Shown here one piece after another: positions 34,738 through 44,213 of a DNA stretch of 64,000 bases. Both the position numbers and the translations under genes were made by a program. Positions within the stretch are counted from its first letter, which is position 1. Each line of letters opens with the position of its first letter. The DNA is from Anaeromyxobacter diazotrophicus. Lineage in GTDB: Bacteria > Myxococcota > Myxococcia > Myxococcales > Anaeromyxobacteraceae. Where the stretch lies: assembly GCF_013340205.1 (NCBI RefSeq), contig NZ_BJTG01000002.1, positions 310,001 through 374,000 of the forward strand, in the 5' to 3' direction. Below the pieces are notes generated by a model. It was not told the DNA's origin, made no database searches, and saw only the letters and a list, made by a program, of their open reading frames with translations.

Positions 34738-35915
34738 GCGACGCGCCGGAGCGGTTCATGCGCCTCGCGCTGCGCGAGGCGGCGAAGGGCCTCGGCCGGA
34801 CGCACCCCAACCCGCCGGTGGGCGCGGTGCTGGTCAAGGCCGGCCGGGTGGTGGCGCGCGGGCACCACGCCCGGGCCGGCGGCCCGCACGCCGAGGTGGT
34901 GGCGCTGCGCGCCGCGGGCGCCGCCGCCCGGGGCGCCGATCTCTACACCACGCTCGAGCCGTGCGATCACTTCGGCAAGACGCCGCCCTGCAGCCGCGCC
35001 CTGCTCGCGGCGGGCGTCCGGCGCGTGTTCGTCGGCTCGCGCGACCCGAACCCGCTCGTGAAGGGGCGAGGGGTGCGCCGGCTGCGGCGCGCCGGGGTCG
35101 AGGTCGTGCAGGACGTGGCGCGCCCCGCCTGCGACGCGCTCATCGCGCCGTGGCTGCGCTTCATCGAGACCGGCCGGCCGTTCGTCACCCTCAAGGCCGC
35201 CGTCACGCTCGACGGCAAGATCGCCACCGCCGGCGGCGACGCGCGCTGGGTGACGGGAGAGGCGGCGCGGCGCGAGGTGCACCGGCTGCGCGACCAGGTC
35301 GACGCGGTGCTGGTGGGCGCCGGCACCGCCCGGCAGGACGATCCCATCCTCAACACGCGGCTGCCGGGAGGACGCGGTCACGATCCGGTGCGGGTGGTGC
35401 TCGACGCCAGGCTCCGCCTGCCGCCCACGCTGCGGATGTTCACGGTCGCCTCCGAGGCGCCGGCCCTGGTCGCCACCCTCGCCCGCGGCGGGGAGGGCCG
35501 GCACGGGCCGGGGGTGACCGTGCTGCATTGCGCCGGCCGCGGCGGCCGGGTGGATCTCGACGACCTGCTGGCGCGGCTCGGGGCCCTCGGCCTCACCCAC
35601 CTCCTGGTCGAGGGCGGCGCCGAGCTCCACGCGGCGTTCCTCGCCGCGGGGCTCGTGGACCGCGTGCTGGTCCACCTGGCGCCGCGCATCCTCGGCGGCG
35701 GCAAGGACTGGCTGTCGGGCCCCGGGCCGGCGCGGATGGCGGACGCGCTCCCGCTGGTGGACGTCAGCGTGCGCCGTCTCGGCGGCGACCTCGCGATCGA
35801 GGGCCGGCCGGACTTCGCCGCGGCGGGCGCGGCGCGCCGAGCGGGGACAGGTCGATCCGCCGCGCGCGCTCGCCCGGCGCGCGCACCACGAGCAGCCCGT
35901 CGCCGGCGCGCATGA
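34734..35915 (+). CDS. ribD: riboflavin biosynthesis deaminase/reductase RibD
   Basis: A 393-residue bifunctional enzyme. The N-terminal deaminase (about 1-145) shows the zinc motifs PHAEVVAL (HAE) and [14 protein letters not shown] (PC..C). The C-terminal reductase (about 155-365) begins [17 protein letters not shown] and includes [14 protein letters not shown]. It converts the pyrimidine intermediate before lumazine formation. The last about 30 residues (basic, [25 protein letters not shown]) run antisense to the convergent gene for 152 bp and exceed the usual family end; the tail may simply be readthrough to the next stop. Confidence 0.93.
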
Positions 35916-36855
35916 CGGCCTGCTGCTGCGTCTCGGGCCGCACCGCCGGCGCGAGCAGCCAGAGGGCGGCGCGGGCGTCCCGCGGGGCCGCGCGAGCGAG
36001 GCCGCGGACCAGGATCGCCTTGCGCGCCGCCGAGCCGCCCGCGTCGTAGTCGACGCACTGCCCGGCGAGCCCCGCCGCCTCGTAGTGGTTCGCGACCGAG
36101 AGCGCGCCCTCCTCGAGGCGCCGCAGGGCGCCGCCGCGGGGGGTGCGCTCCACCACCACCGCCTCGCCGCGGCGCGGGCCCGCCAGCGCGAGGAGCGCCG
36201 GGGCGAGGAGCGGCGCGGCGCGGAGCCGCTCCACCGCGTCGGCGAAGCTGCCCGACCGCTCGAGCGCCTCGCGGACCGCCCACGCCACCGGCAGCGCGCC
36301 GCCCGCGGCGCGGGCGAGCAGCCTCGCCAGCCCGCCCCGGCGGTGGCGCACGTAGTTGACGCTCACCGTGAACCGGCCGGGCGCGACCGCGGTGAGTGCG
36401 CCGAGGAGGCCCGGCCAGCCCACCACCGCGTACCCGCCCGCCGGCGCCCCGTGGACGCGCAGCACGCACCCGTGCCGCCGCAGCAGGCCGCCCGGGAAGG
36501 GCCAGTCCAGGTTGCGCGCGTGGAGGGGGCCCCCCGGGCCGTCGCGGAGGAACGTGGAGCAGCCGTGCTCGTAGGCGAGGTTGGCGAGGAGCACCTCGGC
36601 GGGTGCGCGCCCGGCGAGCGCCGCCACCCGGTCGAGCTCGGCGCCGTGGCGGCGGCCGCGGGCGCGGTGCAGGAGGTCCTGGAGCGCCCGCAGCGCGCAG
36701 AGGGCCGGCCCGCCGAGCGGCCCGAGCTGTGCCGCGGCCTGCGCGCGCGCTTGCGCGTCGAAGCCGTCGAGGAGCGCCCGGACCGCCTCGCGCGAGCCGC
36801 CCAGCGCGGCGGCCCAGCCGTCGCGCGCGTCCGCGTCGAGGAGGGTCAGCGGCAC
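35764..36855 (-). CDS. Ntn-hydrolase of the acid ceramidase/C45-like family
   Basis: A 363-residue protein whose central motif is CSTFLRDGPGGPLHARNLDWPF with candidate nucleophile C99. This matches the N-terminal-nucleophile Cys and the RNLDWPF/RNLDYPF signature of acid ceramidase, N-acylethanolamine amidase and C45 acyltransferases. Autocleavage before C99 would release the active chain (family knowledge). Other expected elements are VVGWPGLLGALTAVAPGRFTVSVN (VGxPGLxGxLT) and SVANHYEA. The substrate is probably an amide or N-acyl amino acid, but not defined. Start is a GTG at 36855. The 3' end overlaps ribD. Confidence 0.75.
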   Translation of the reverse strand: MPLTLLDADARDGWAAALGGSREAVRALLDGFDAQARAQAAAQLGPLGGPALCALRALQDLLHRARGRRHGAELDRVAALAGRAPAEVLLANLAYEHGCSTFLRDGPGGPLHARNLDWPFPGGLLRRHGCVLRVHGAPAGGYAVVGWPGLLGALTAVAPGRFTVSVNYVRHRRGGLARLLARAAGGALPVAWAVREALERSGSFADAVERLRAAPLLAPALLALAGPRRGEAVVVERTPRGGALRRLEEGALSVANHYEAAGLAGQCVDYDAGGSAARKAILVRGLARAAPRDARAALWLLAPAVRPETQQQAVMRAGDGLLVVRAPGERARRIDLSPLGAPRPPRRSPAGPRSRGRRRDGAR

Positions 36856-36920
36856 GGGGGGAGCATCTCATGGCGGCGCTCGCTCGAGTTGATCGCGTCG
36901 GCACCGCCCCGCCATGAGGT

Positions 36921-37005
36921 CGGTTCCGGCGCCTGCGGCGCCTCACTTGCGGGGGGAGAACTCTCCCCCCGCAAACACCCCCCATCGCAGGCGTCACCTG
37001 AACCG
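36921..37005. repeat. long imperfect inverted repeat upstream of ribE
   Basis: Three nested stems are visible: CGGTTC (36921-36926) with GAACCG (37000-37005), CGCCTGCG (36930-36937) with CGCAGGCG (36986-36993), and TTGCGGGGGGAGA (36947-36959) with TCTCCCCCCGCAA (36962-36974). It lies in the 248-bp divergent gap between the Ntn-hydrolase and ribE. No FMN riboswitch motif (such as the RFN core) is seen. It could be a structured leader RNA, a cruciform site, or a palindromic dispersed element. Confidence 0.7.
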
Positions 37006-37103
37006 TGCGGCGCCATCACGGCCCACGCGGCGACGGGGAGTTGCGTGGAACACCCCGGATCACCTTGGCCTTTTCCAGGCTTGCCGGTAGGATTCCGCTC
37101 CCG

Positions 37104-37760
37104 ATGTTCACCGGTCTCATCTCCGACGTGGGGACGGTCGAGCGCGTGGTGCCCCGGCAGGGCGGCGCGCGGCTCACCCTCCGCCCCAGGACCCTCGAGG
37201 TCGACGCATTCGCCCTGGGCGAGAGCGTGGCCTGCTCCGGCGCGTGCCTCACCGTGGTGGAGCGCGGCGGCGGGCTCGCGTCCTTCGACGCCGTCCCCGA
37301 GACGCTCGCCCGCACCACGCTCGGCGCCTGGCGCCCGGGCACGCAGGTGAACCTGGAGCGGGCGCTGACGCTCTCCGACCGGCTCGGCGGGCACCTCGTG
37401 GCCGGCCACGTGGACGCGGTCGCCGAGGTCCTGGCGCGCGCCGCGGAGGGGCAGGGCGCCCGGCTCACCGTCTCGCTGCCGGCGGCGCTCGCGCCGCTCG
37501 TCGCCGAGAAGGGGTCCATCGCCATCGACGGCATCTCGCTCACCGTGGCCCGGGCGCACCGCGACCGGTTCGAGGTGGCGCTCATCCCCGAGACGCTCGC
37601 CCGCACCACGCTCGGCGCGGCCGGGCCGGGCACGCGGGTGAACCTGGAGGCAGACGTGGTCGCGCGGCACGTGGCGAGGTTGGCGGAGTTCGGGCTCGCG
37701 CCGGGAGGGCTCGACGCGGGCGCTCTCGCGCGGTGGGGCTACGGCGGGAGCGCGGCGTGA
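37104..37760 (+). CDS. ribE: riboflavin synthase alpha subunit
   Basis: A 218-residue lumazine-binding protein with two similar beta-barrel halves. The first starts [15 protein letters not shown] and has the binding loop [11 protein letters not shown]. The second begins around LVAGHVD and carries [33 protein letters not shown]. The pair ETLARTTLG occurs in both halves, as expected for the internal duplication. It dismutates 6,7-dimethyl-8-ribityllumazine to riboflavin. The ATG at 37104 is used; a longer frame upstream lacks support. Its stop overlaps ribBA by 4 nt. Confidence 0.95.
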   Translation: MFTGLISDVGTVERVVPRQGGARLTLRPRTLEVDAFALGESVACSGACLTVVERGGGLASFDAVPETLARTTLGAWRPGTQVNLERALTLSDRLGGHLVAGHVDAVAEVLARAAEGQGARLTVSLPAALAPLVAEKGSIAIDGISLTVARAHRDRFEVALIPETLARTTLGAAGPGTRVNLEADVVARHVARLAEFGLAPGGLDAGALARWGYGGSAA

Positions 37761-39061
37761 CCCCTTCCATCGACCACGCCAGGCACGCGCTCGAGCGCAT
37801 CGACGCGGCCATCGAGGTCTTCCGCCAGGGGCGGATGATCGTCCTCGTCGACGACGAGGATCGCGAGAACGAGGGCGACCTCTGCATCGCCGCCGAGAAG
37901 GTGAGCCCCGAGGCCATCAACTTCATGGCCAAGCACGGGCGCGGCCTCATCTGCCTGGCGCTCTCGGAGGAGCGGGTGCGGCAGCTCCGCCTCCCGCTCA
38001 TGGTGGACGAGGGCGCGAACACGAGCAACTTCGGGACCGCCTTCACCGTCAGCGTCGAGGCGGCCCGCGGCGTCACCACCGGCATCAGCGCCAAGGACCG
38101 CGCCCACACCATCCTCACCGCGGTGAAGGACGACGCGCGCCCCGAGGACCTGGCGCGGCCCGGGCACGTCTTCCCGCTGCGCGCGCGCCACGGCGGCGTG
38201 CTGGTCCGCGCCGGGCAGACCGAGGGCTCGGTCGACCTGGCGCGGCTGGCGGGCCTCCGGCCGGCGGCCGTCATCTGCGAGGTGATGAACGACGACGGCA
38301 CCATGGCGCGGCTGCCGGAGCTCGAGAAGCTGGGCGCCCAGTTCGACATCCCCATCGTCTCGGTGGCCGACCTCATCGCCTACCGGATGATGAAGGACAC
38401 GCTGGTGCGGAGGGCGGCGCAGGCGCCGCTGCCCACCATCTACGGCGGCTTCACCGCGCTCGCCTACGAGAACGAGGTGGACGGCCACCAGGCCGTCGCG
38501 CTGGTGAAGGGGAAGTGGCGCGAGGACGAGCCGGTGCTGGTGCGGGTGCACTCGAAGTGCCTCACCGGCGACGTGTTCGGCTCCGAGCGGTGCGACTGCG
38601 GCCCTCAGCTCCAGGCGGCGATGCGCCAGATCGAGGCGGCCGGGAAGGGCGTGCTCGTCTACCTCGACCAGGAGGGGCGCGGCATCGGCCTCGTCAACAA
38701 GCTCAAGGCCTACAACCTGCAGGACCAGGGCTTCGACACCGCCGAGGCGAACGTGAAGCTCGGCTTCAAGCCCGACCTGCGCGACTACGGCATCGGCGCC
38801 CAGATCCTGCGCGACCTCGGCGTGCGCAAGATGCGGCTCCTCACCAACAACCCGAAGAAGATCGTCGGGCTCGAGGGGTACGGCCTGGAGGTGGTGGAGC
38901 GCGTGCCGATCGAGATGGTGCCCACCAGCCGCAACCGCGCCTACCTCACGACCAAGCGCGACAAGATGGGGCACCTCCTCACGCTGGTCGCCCCTCGCCC
39001 GTCCCGCGCCGCTGCCAAGGGGCTCCCCCGGCGCGCCCCCGCGAAAGGAAAAAAGCGATGA
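37757..39061 (+). CDS. ribBA: bifunctional DHBP synthase / GTP cyclohydrolase II
   Basis: A 434-residue fusion. The N-terminal 3,4-dihydroxy-2-butanone 4-phosphate synthase (about 1-205) has [19 protein letters not shown] and the metal His in [10 protein letters not shown]. The C-terminal GTP cyclohydrolase II (about 215-410) has the zinc site [15 protein letters not shown] and the loop [29 protein letters not shown]. Both steps feed lumazine synthesis. The C-terminus has a basic tail ([17 protein letters not shown]). Start is a GTG at 37757 overlapping ribE; stop overlaps ribH (ATGA). Confidence 0.96.
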   Translation: MTPSIDHARHALERIDAAIEVFRQGRMIVLVDDEDRENEGDLCIAAEKVSPEAINFMAKHGRGLICLALSEERVRQLRLPLMVDEGANTSNFGTAFTVSVEAARGVTTGISAKDRAHTILTAVKDDARPEDLARPGHVFPLRARHGGVLVRAGQTEGSVDLARLAGLRPAAVICEVMNDDGTMARLPELEKLGAQFDIPIVSVADLIAYRMMKDTLVRRAAQAPLPTIYGGFTALAYENEVDGHQAVALVKGKWREDEPVLVRVHSKCLTGDVFGSERCDCGPQLQAAMRQIEAAGKGVLVYLDQEGRGIGLVNKLKAYNLQDQGFDTAEANVKLGFKPDLRDYGIGAQILRDLGVRKMRLLTNNPKKIVGLEGYGLEVVERVPIEMVPTSRNRAYLTTKRDKMGHLLTLVAPRPSRAAAKGLPRRAPAKGKKR

Positions 39062-39546
39062 ACGTCTACGAGGGGTCGCTCGTCGCGACCGGCCTGCGCT
39101 TCGCGGTGGTGGTCGCGCGCTTCAACTCGCTCGTCACCGAGCAGCTGCTCTCGGGGGCGCTCGACACGCTCAAGCGGCACGGCGCCGACGAGGCGGCGGT
39201 GGACGTCTACCGCTGCCCCGGCACCTTCGAGCTGCCGGCGCTCCTGAAGCGGGTGGCGCTCTCCGGCCGCTACGACGCGGTGGTGGCGCTCGGCGCCGTC
39301 ATCCGCGGCGGGACGCCCCACTTCGAGTACGTCGCGGGCGAGGCCACCAAGGGCGTCGCGCACGTCGCGCTGGAGGCGGGCTGCGCGGTGGCGATGGGCG
39401 TCCTCACCTGCGACACCATGGAGCAGGCGCTGGAGCGGGCCGGCGTGAAGGCCGGCAACAAGGGCGCCGAGGCGGCCGCCGCCGCCATCGAGCAGGCGAA
39501 CGCCTTCAAGGCCGTGGTGGCCCGCGCCGGCAAGCGGGCGGACTAG
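39058..39546 (+). CDS. ribH: 6,7-dimethyl-8-ribityllumazine synthase
   Basis: A 162-residue lumazine synthase. The typical start [28 protein letters not shown] is followed by [40 protein letters not shown] (catalytic His region) and [16 protein letters not shown]. It condenses the pyrimidine and butanone intermediates; members form icosahedral or pentameric shells. The ATG at 39058 overlaps ribBA, and nusB follows immediately after the stop. Confidence 0.96.
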   Translation: MNVYEGSLVATGLRFAVVVARFNSLVTEQLLSGALDTLKRHGADEAAVDVYRCPGTFELPALLKRVALSGRYDAVVALGAVIRGGTPHFEYVAGEATKGVAHVALEAGCAVAMGVLTCDTMEQALERAGVKAGNKGAEAAAAAIEQANAFKAVVARAGKRAD

Positions 39547-39981
39547 ATGAGCTCCGGAAGGCGTACCAAGGCGCGCGAGCGCGCGCTCCAGGCGCTGTAC
39601 CAGATCGACGTCGCCTCCACCGATCTCGACGAGGCGCTCTCGCGCTTCTGGAAGAGCTTCGAGCCGGTCGAGCGCGAGGTGATGGCCATGGCGGAGGAGA
39701 TGGTCCGCGGCGTGGCGCGCCACCGGCGCGCCATCGACGACGCCATCGAGGCGGTCTCGGAGAACTGGCGCCTCGACCGCATGGCGCGCGTCGACCGGAA
39801 CATCCTGCGCCTGGCGACGTTCGAGCTGGCGCACCAGAGCGCCGCGCCGGTGAACGTCGTCATCGACGAGGCCATCGAGCTCGGCAAGAAGTACGGCAGC
39901 GAGAGCTCGGGGGCGTTCGTGAACGGGGTCCTCGACCGGCTCGCGGCCGGGCTGCCGCCCAAGCGCCGCGGTGAGGGGTAG
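39547..39981 (+). CDS. nusB: transcription antitermination protein NusB
   Basis: A 144-residue all-helical RNA-binding antiterminator that works with NusE (S10) on rRNA transcripts. Motifs are [17 protein letters not shown] at the N-terminus and [53 protein letters not shown] in the C-terminal half. The ATG at 39547 directly follows the ribH stop. Placement after ribH is widely conserved. Confidence 0.95.
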   Translation: MSSGRRTKARERALQALYQIDVASTDLDEALSRFWKSFEPVEREVMAMAEEMVRGVARHRRAIDDAIEAVSENWRLDRMARVDRNILRLATFELAHQSAAPVNVVIDEAIELGKKYGSESSGAFVNGVLDRLAAGLPPKRRGEG

Positions 39982-39983
39982 GC

Positions 39984-40565
39984 GTGGCCGCGCTGCGCCT
40001 CGAGCTCCACGACCTCGGCCTGCCCGCGCTCGACGCGCTCGACGTCGACGCGCTGGCGGTGCTGGTGGGCCCGGAGCGGCCGCTGCAGGGGCTGGCCGGG
40101 TTCGCCGACTGGCGGCTGTGCGGGCTCATCTCCCGCGCCATCCGCGAGGAGAGCTACCGGCCGGAGACCGGCGAGGCGCTCCTGCGCCCCTCCGGCGGGC
40201 GCCTCGCGGTGCCGCGCATCTTCTGCTTCGGCGCCCCCGCGGCCCCGCCCGACGCGGCCGCCTGGGCCACGCAGGTGGCGCACCTCTGCCAGGCCATGCA
40301 CAAGGCCCGCAGCGAGAGCTGGGCCGGCGCGCTCCCGCCGTTCCCCGCGGGCGAGGCGCCCTGGGGCCGCCTCTTCCTCGAGGCGCTCCTGCCGGTGGCG
40401 CCGGGCCGGCTGGTGCTGCTCGGAGACGCGCGCGCGCTGCACCGCGAGCTCTCGCAGGGGCGCGAGGCGCTGCGCGCGACCGAGGTGGAGCTCTTGGCCC
40501 CGGTCTCGCGGGTCGAGCTGCCGCGCCCCCCCGGCTTGCCCCGACCCGGCGCCGTGGTACGATAA
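39984..40565 (+). CDS. leucyl aminopeptidase N-domain-like protein
   Basis: A 193-residue soluble protein resembling the stand-alone N-terminal (macro-like) domain of M17 leucyl aminopeptidases (LDVDALAVLVGPERPLQGLAG, RLAVPRIFCFG, spacing similar), without the catalytic C-terminal domain. This similarity is judged from pattern only. Its role is unknown. The GTG at 39984 lies 2 bp after nusB, so it is cotranscribed. Its last codons contain the probable -10 of cheA (TACGATAA covers the stop). Confidence 0.6.
   Translation: MAALRLELHDLGLPALDALDVDALAVLVGPERPLQGLAGFADWRLCGLISRAIREESYRPETGEALLRPSGGRLAVPRIFCFGAPAAPPDAAAWATQVAHLCQAMHKARSESWAGALPPFPAGEAPWGRLFLEALLPVAPGRLVLLGDARALHRELSQGREALRATEVELLAPVSRVELPRPPGLPRPGAVVR
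40536..40563 (+). promoter_or_regulatory. probable sigma70 promoter of the che operon
   Basis: TTGCCC (40536-40541) and TACGAT (40558-40563) with 16-bp spacing, inside the end of the upstream gene. It lies 43 bp before the cheA ATG. Confidence 0.45.
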
Positions 40566-40605
40566 GTCCGCCTCCGCCCTGGGTTTTTTGGGCAGAGACG
40601 CCTAC

Positions 40606-42861
40606 ATGGCGGACCGCCCATCCCAGAGAGCCCTCTCGGACTTCCTCTCCGAGGCGCAGGAGATCGTCGAGGCGCTCGACAAGGACCTCCTCCGGCTGGA
40701 GGACACGCGCCATGGGCAGGAGGCCGATCCCGACACCCTGAACGCGGTCTTCCGCGCCGCCCACTCGCTGAAGGGCCTCGCGGCGATGTTCGGGGTGGAG
40801 CGCATGACGGCGCTGGCGCACGCGCTCGAGGACCGGCTCGACGACCTGCGCATGGGTCGCCGCCCGCTCGACGCCGGCTGCCTCGATCTGCTGCTCGCCG
40901 CCCCGGCGCTGTTCGGGCGGATCGTGGGCGAGGAGGCGGCGCAGACGCCCCCGGGCGCGGCCGCCACGCTCGAGCCCGCCGCCCAGCTGGCCGCGCGGCT
41001 CCGGGACGCGGCCTCCACCGAGGCGCCGGCGGCGCGCGATCCGCTCGACGCGCTCGCGCTCGACCCCTCCGTGCGGTCGGTCCTCACCGAGTACGAGGAG
41101 CACCGGCTCCGCGCCAACGTGGAGAAGGGGGCGGGGCTGTACCGGGTCAAGGCCTCGTTCGACCTCGCGAGCTTCGACACCGGGCTGGAGGACCTGAAGA
41201 AGCGGCTGAAGCCGGCCGGGGAGGTCATCTCCACCCTGCCTTCGGCGGAGCCGAGCGAGCCGGACGCGATCGCTTTCGACGTGCTGTTCGGGTCGGCGCA
41301 GCCCGAGGCCGCGGTGCGGGCCGCCGCGGCGCCGGCGCGGGCGGAGGCGATCGGGCGGCGTGGGGCGGGGGGGCGGAGCGGCCCGACCGCGACCTCGACC
41401 TCGACGACGACCGCGACCTCGACCTCGACCGGGACGGCGAACAAGACCGCGACCTCGACCGCGAACACGGGCGCGGCCTCGACCTCGAGGCCGGCCGCGA
41501 CCCCGGCCTCCACCACGATTCCGGCCGCGACGCCCGCGCCGTCCAGCGCCCTCGCTCCGCGCCAGCCCGCAGAGCGGCACGCCGCCCCGGCGGCGGCGCT
41601 CGCGGCGCCCGCGCCGCCGGGCGTCCTCGAGGTGGACGCCTCCCTGCGCTCGGTCTCGCAGGCGGTCCGCGTCGACATCCACAAGCTCGACACGCTCATG
41701 AACCTCGTGGGCGAGCTGGTGCTCGTGAAGACCAGCCTCCTCGGCGTCGCCGAGCGCCTGCGGGCCGGCGAGGACCCCGCCACCGTGAGCCTCGAGCTGC
41801 ACCGCGAGGGCCGCCGGCTGGAGCGCAAGCTGAACGAGCTGCAGGGCGGCATCCTCGAGGTCCGGATGGTGCCGCTGGGCCAGATCTTCGACAAGCTCAC
41901 CCGCATGGTGAGGAAGCTCACCCGCGACATCGGCAAGCGCGCCGAGCTGGAGGTGCGGGGGAGCGAGGTCGAGCTCGACAAGCTCATCGTGGAGGAGCTG
42001 TCGGATCCGCTCATGCACCTCATCCGCAACGCCCTCGATCACGCCCTGGAGGCGCCGGAGGAGCGCAGCCGCGCCGGGAAGCCGGAGGTGGGGCGGATCG
42101 TGCTCTCGGCGCAGCAGCGCGGGAACCACGTGGTGGTCTCGGTGGCGGACGACGGCCGAGGGATCGACGAGGAGCGCGTGCGCCAGGTGGCGGTCGAGCG
42201 CGGGCTGCTCACCGCCGAGGCGGCGGCGCAGCTCTCCCGGCGCGACGCGCTCAACCTCATCTTCACGCCCGGCTTCTCCACCGCCCGCGAGGTGACCGCG
42301 CTCTCGGGCCGCGGGGTGGGGATGGACGTGGTGAAGAACAACATCGCCGCGCTCTCCGGCATCGTCGACCTGCAGACGGAGGTCGGCCGCGGGACGCGGG
42401 TGGACATCACGCTGCCCGTCACGCTCGCCATCATCCGGGCGCTGGTGGTGAGCGCGGCCGGCCGCACCTACGCGGTGCCGCTCAACAGCGTGCTCGAGAT
42501 CGTGACCGTCGACCCCCGAGAGCTCCGCACCGTCGAGCTGCGCGAGGTGCTCACGCTGCGCGGCGCGACGGTGCCGCTCGCGAGGCTGTCGCGCTTCCTG
42601 GGGCACGATGCGCCCGCGCCGGAGGGGCCGCTGTTCGTGGTGGTGGTGGGGCTGGCGCAGGAGCGCCTCGGGCTGGCGGTGGACGCGCTCGTCGGCCAGC
42701 AGGACATCGTCGTGAAGCCACTCGGCAAGGCGCTCGCCGGGGTGCGCGGCATCGCCGGCGCGACCGACCTCGGCAACCGCAAGACCGTGCTGGTGCTCGA
42801 CGTGGCGGCCCTCCTCGAGGAGGTCCTCCACGGCGAGGCGCTGGCCGAGGCGGCCGGCTAG
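40606..42861 (+). CDS. cheA: chemotaxis histidine kinase CheA
   Basis: A 751-residue CheA-type kinase. The HPt domain has phospho-acceptor His53 in RAAHSLKGLAAMFG. A long linker (about 260-302) is made of the hexanucleotide repeat and reads as Thr/Ser/Ala-rich sequence. The dimerisation, HATPase (LIRNALDHALEAPEER, DDGRGID, GRGVGMDVVKNNI) and CheW-like domains follow. There is no clear CheY-binding P2 domain, which may be replaced by the low-complexity linker. It would phosphorylate the CheY-like protein and CheB. The ATG at 40606 is chosen over a TTG at 40588. It heads cheA-cheW-cheW-HEAT-cheR-cheB-cheY. Confidence 0.93.
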   Translation: MADRPSQRALSDFLSEAQEIVEALDKDLLRLEDTRHGQEADPDTLNAVFRAAHSLKGLAAMFGVERMTALAHALEDRLDDLRMGRRPLDAGCLDLLLAAPALFGRIVGEEAAQTPPGAAATLEPAAQLAARLRDAASTEAPAARDPLDALALDPSVRSVLTEYEEHRLRANVEKGAGLYRVKASFDLASFDTGLEDLKKRLKPAGEVISTLPSAEPSEPDAIAFDVLFGSAQPEAAVRAAAAPARAEAIGRRGAGGRSGPTATSTSTTTATSTSTGTANKTATSTANTGAASTSRPAATPASTTIPAATPAPSSALAPRQPAERHAAPAAALAAPAPPGVLEVDASLRSVSQAVRVDIHKLDTLMNLVGELVLVKTSLLGVAERLRAGEDPATVSLELHREGRRLERKLNELQGGILEVRMVPLGQIFDKLTRMVRKLTRDIGKRAELEVRGSEVELDKLIVEELSDPLMHLIRNALDHALEAPEERSRAGKPEVGRIVLSAQQRGNHVVVSVADDGRGIDEERVRQVAVERGLLTAEAAAQLSRRDALNLIFTPGFSTAREVTALSGRGVGMDVVKNNIAALSGIVDLQTEVGRGTRVDITLPVTLAIIRALVVSAAGRTYAVPLNSVLEIVTVDPRELRTVELREVLTLRGATVPLARLSRFLGHDAPAPEGPLFVVVVGLAQERLGLAVDALVGQQDIVVKPLGKALAGVRGIAGATDLGNRKTVLVLDVAALLEEVLHGEALAEAAG
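41385..41492. repeat. hexanucleotide (GACCKC) repeat inside cheA
   Basis: Eighteen hexamer units in phase (GACCGC, GACCTC, GACCTC, GACGAC and variants), with weaker periodicity to about 41516. The frame is kept because the unit is 6 nt, giving Thr/Ser/Ala-rich residues in the CheA linker. Same family and orientation as the lnt array, opposite orientation to ybeY. Confidence 0.85.
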
Positions 42862-42984
42862 GCCGCCGCCGGTGGGAGGCGCGGCCACACCGCCCGACCT
42901 CCGGCGCCGGGGTGCTCGCGGCCGGCGCGGCCCGGCGGTCGGGCGCTCGGTGAGACCGGCGCCCTCGCGGTAGACTGGCGGCCG

Positions 42985-43653
42985 ATGGACGCGGAGCTGC
43001 AGCCCGAGGACCTGGAGCGGATCGAGGACGCGCTGCGGGCGGAGCTCGCCTCCGCCGGCGCCGCCGCGCCCGCCTTCCGGCCCGAGCTGGCGCTGGCCCG
43101 CGCCGCGGCCGCCGATCCGCTCGACGAGTTCTTCTGGCGCGAGGACGAGCGGGCGCCCGCGCTCCCGCGGCTGACCGCGCTGGCCGCGGCGCCGGCCTCG
43201 CCGGCGATCGAGGAGTCGCGCGAGGAGTGGCTGACCTTCTCGCTGGGCGCCGAGGAGTACGCGCTCGAGGTGGGGCAGGTCCGCGAGATCCTGAAGGCGC
43301 CGGCCATCACCGAGGTGCCCCGCTCGCCGGCGCACGTGCTCGGGATCATCATGGTGCGCGGCGAGGTGGTCACGGTCTTCGACCCGCGGCGGCGGCTGGG
43401 CCTGCCGCCGGTCGCCCCGGGGCGGCTCTCGCGCGTGCTGGTCTGCGCCGTCGCGGGCGAGCCCTGCGGGCTCCTCGTCGATGGCGTCTCCCAGGTGGTG
43501 CGGCTGGCTGCCTCCGCCATCGAGCGGCGGCCGGGCGTGGGCGCGTCGGCCTCGGGCGCCGTGCTCGCGCTGGGGCGCGACCGCGGGCGGCTCTTCATCC
43601 AGCTCGACCTCGACGCGGTGCTGCGCGACGGCGCCGCCGGGGAGGAGGCGTGA
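42985..43653 (+). CDS. cheW: CheW-like coupling protein (first)
   Basis: A 222-residue protein whose CheW domain (about 75-215) has WLTFSLGAEEYALEVGQVREILKAPAITEVPRSPAHVLGIIMVRGEVVTVFDPRRRLG. The first 70 residues are an acidic, Ala-rich extension that CheW proteins usually lack. It would link receptors to CheA. The ATG at 42985 is 123 bp after cheA; its stop overlaps the second cheW by 4 nt. Confidence 0.92.
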   Translation: MDAELQPEDLERIEDALRAELASAGAAAPAFRPELALARAAAADPLDEFFWREDERAPALPRLTALAAAPASPAIEESREEWLTFSLGAEEYALEVGQVREILKAPAITEVPRSPAHVLGIIMVRGEVVTVFDPRRRLGLPPVAPGRLSRVLVCAVAGEPCGLLVDGVSQVVRLAASAIERRPGVGASASGAVLALGRDRGRLFIQLDLDAVLRDGAAGEEA

Positions 43654-44213
43654 AGGCGCTCCCGCTCGGCGGGCCGGAGCCCCGCGCGAGCGAGGCGGCG
43701 GGGGCGGGCGAGCTCGTCGAGCTGTGCGCGTTCCAGGTGGGAGGGGAGGAGTACGCCATCGACCTGCGCCGCGTCCGCGAGATCGTCCAGCCGCTCCCGG
43801 TGACGCCGGTGCCGTGCGGCCCCGAGTTCCTGGACGGGGTGATGGACCTGCGCGGCGAGGTGATCCCGGTGGTGGACGTGCGGCGCCGCCTCGGCTTCCC
43901 CGTGAGCGGCGCCGCGCGCGCCAAGGTGCTGGTCGTGAACGTGGCCGGCCGGGTGCTCGGGCTCGTGGTCGACGCGGTGCTCGAGGTGATGCGGCTGCCG
44001 CGCGCCACCATCGGGCCGCCGCCGCTCGGGGGGGACGCGGGTCCTCGCCTGTACCTCGGCGTCTGCGCGCCGCGCGAGCGCGGGGCCGGGAGCGCCCGGC
44101 CCGCGGCGCGCAAGCTGCGCCTGCTGCTCAACGTGAAGGCCCTGCTCGAGCCGGGCGTCGCCCGCGAGGCCGCCGCCCTGCGCCCGCGCCCGGGCCACCC
44201 GGACCCGGCATGA
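43650..44213 (+). CDS. cheW: CheW-like coupling protein (second)
   Basis: A 187-residue CheW protein (VELCAFQVGGEEYAIDLRRVREIVQPLPVTPVP, LDGVMDLRGEVIPVVDVRRRLG, KVLVVNVAGRVLGLVVDAVLEV). It is a divergent paralogue of the preceding gene, suggesting two receptor interfaces or array types. The GTG at 43650 overlaps the first cheW, and the stop overlaps the HEAT-repeat gene (ATGA), so all are translated together. Confidence 0.92.
   Translation: MKALPLGGPEPRASEAAGAGELVELCAFQVGGEEYAIDLRRVREIVQPLPVTPVPCGPEFLDGVMDLRGEVIPVVDVRRRLGFPVSGAARAKVLVVNVAGRVLGLVVDAVLEVMRLPRATIGPPPLGGDAGPRLYLGVCAPRERGAGSARPAARKLRLLLNVKALLEPGVAREAAALRPRPGHPDPA

Noticed and set aside
36856..37103. FMN riboswitch before ribE
   Set aside because: The conserved RFN core and its flavin-binding segments are not visible; only an unrelated inverted repeat is present.
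40126..43335. Long minus-strand open frame (over 1000 codons) across cheA
   Set aside because: It is antisense to cheA and nusB-side genes, with Arg/Gly/Ala-rich shadow sequence and no domain; high GC gives long false frames.
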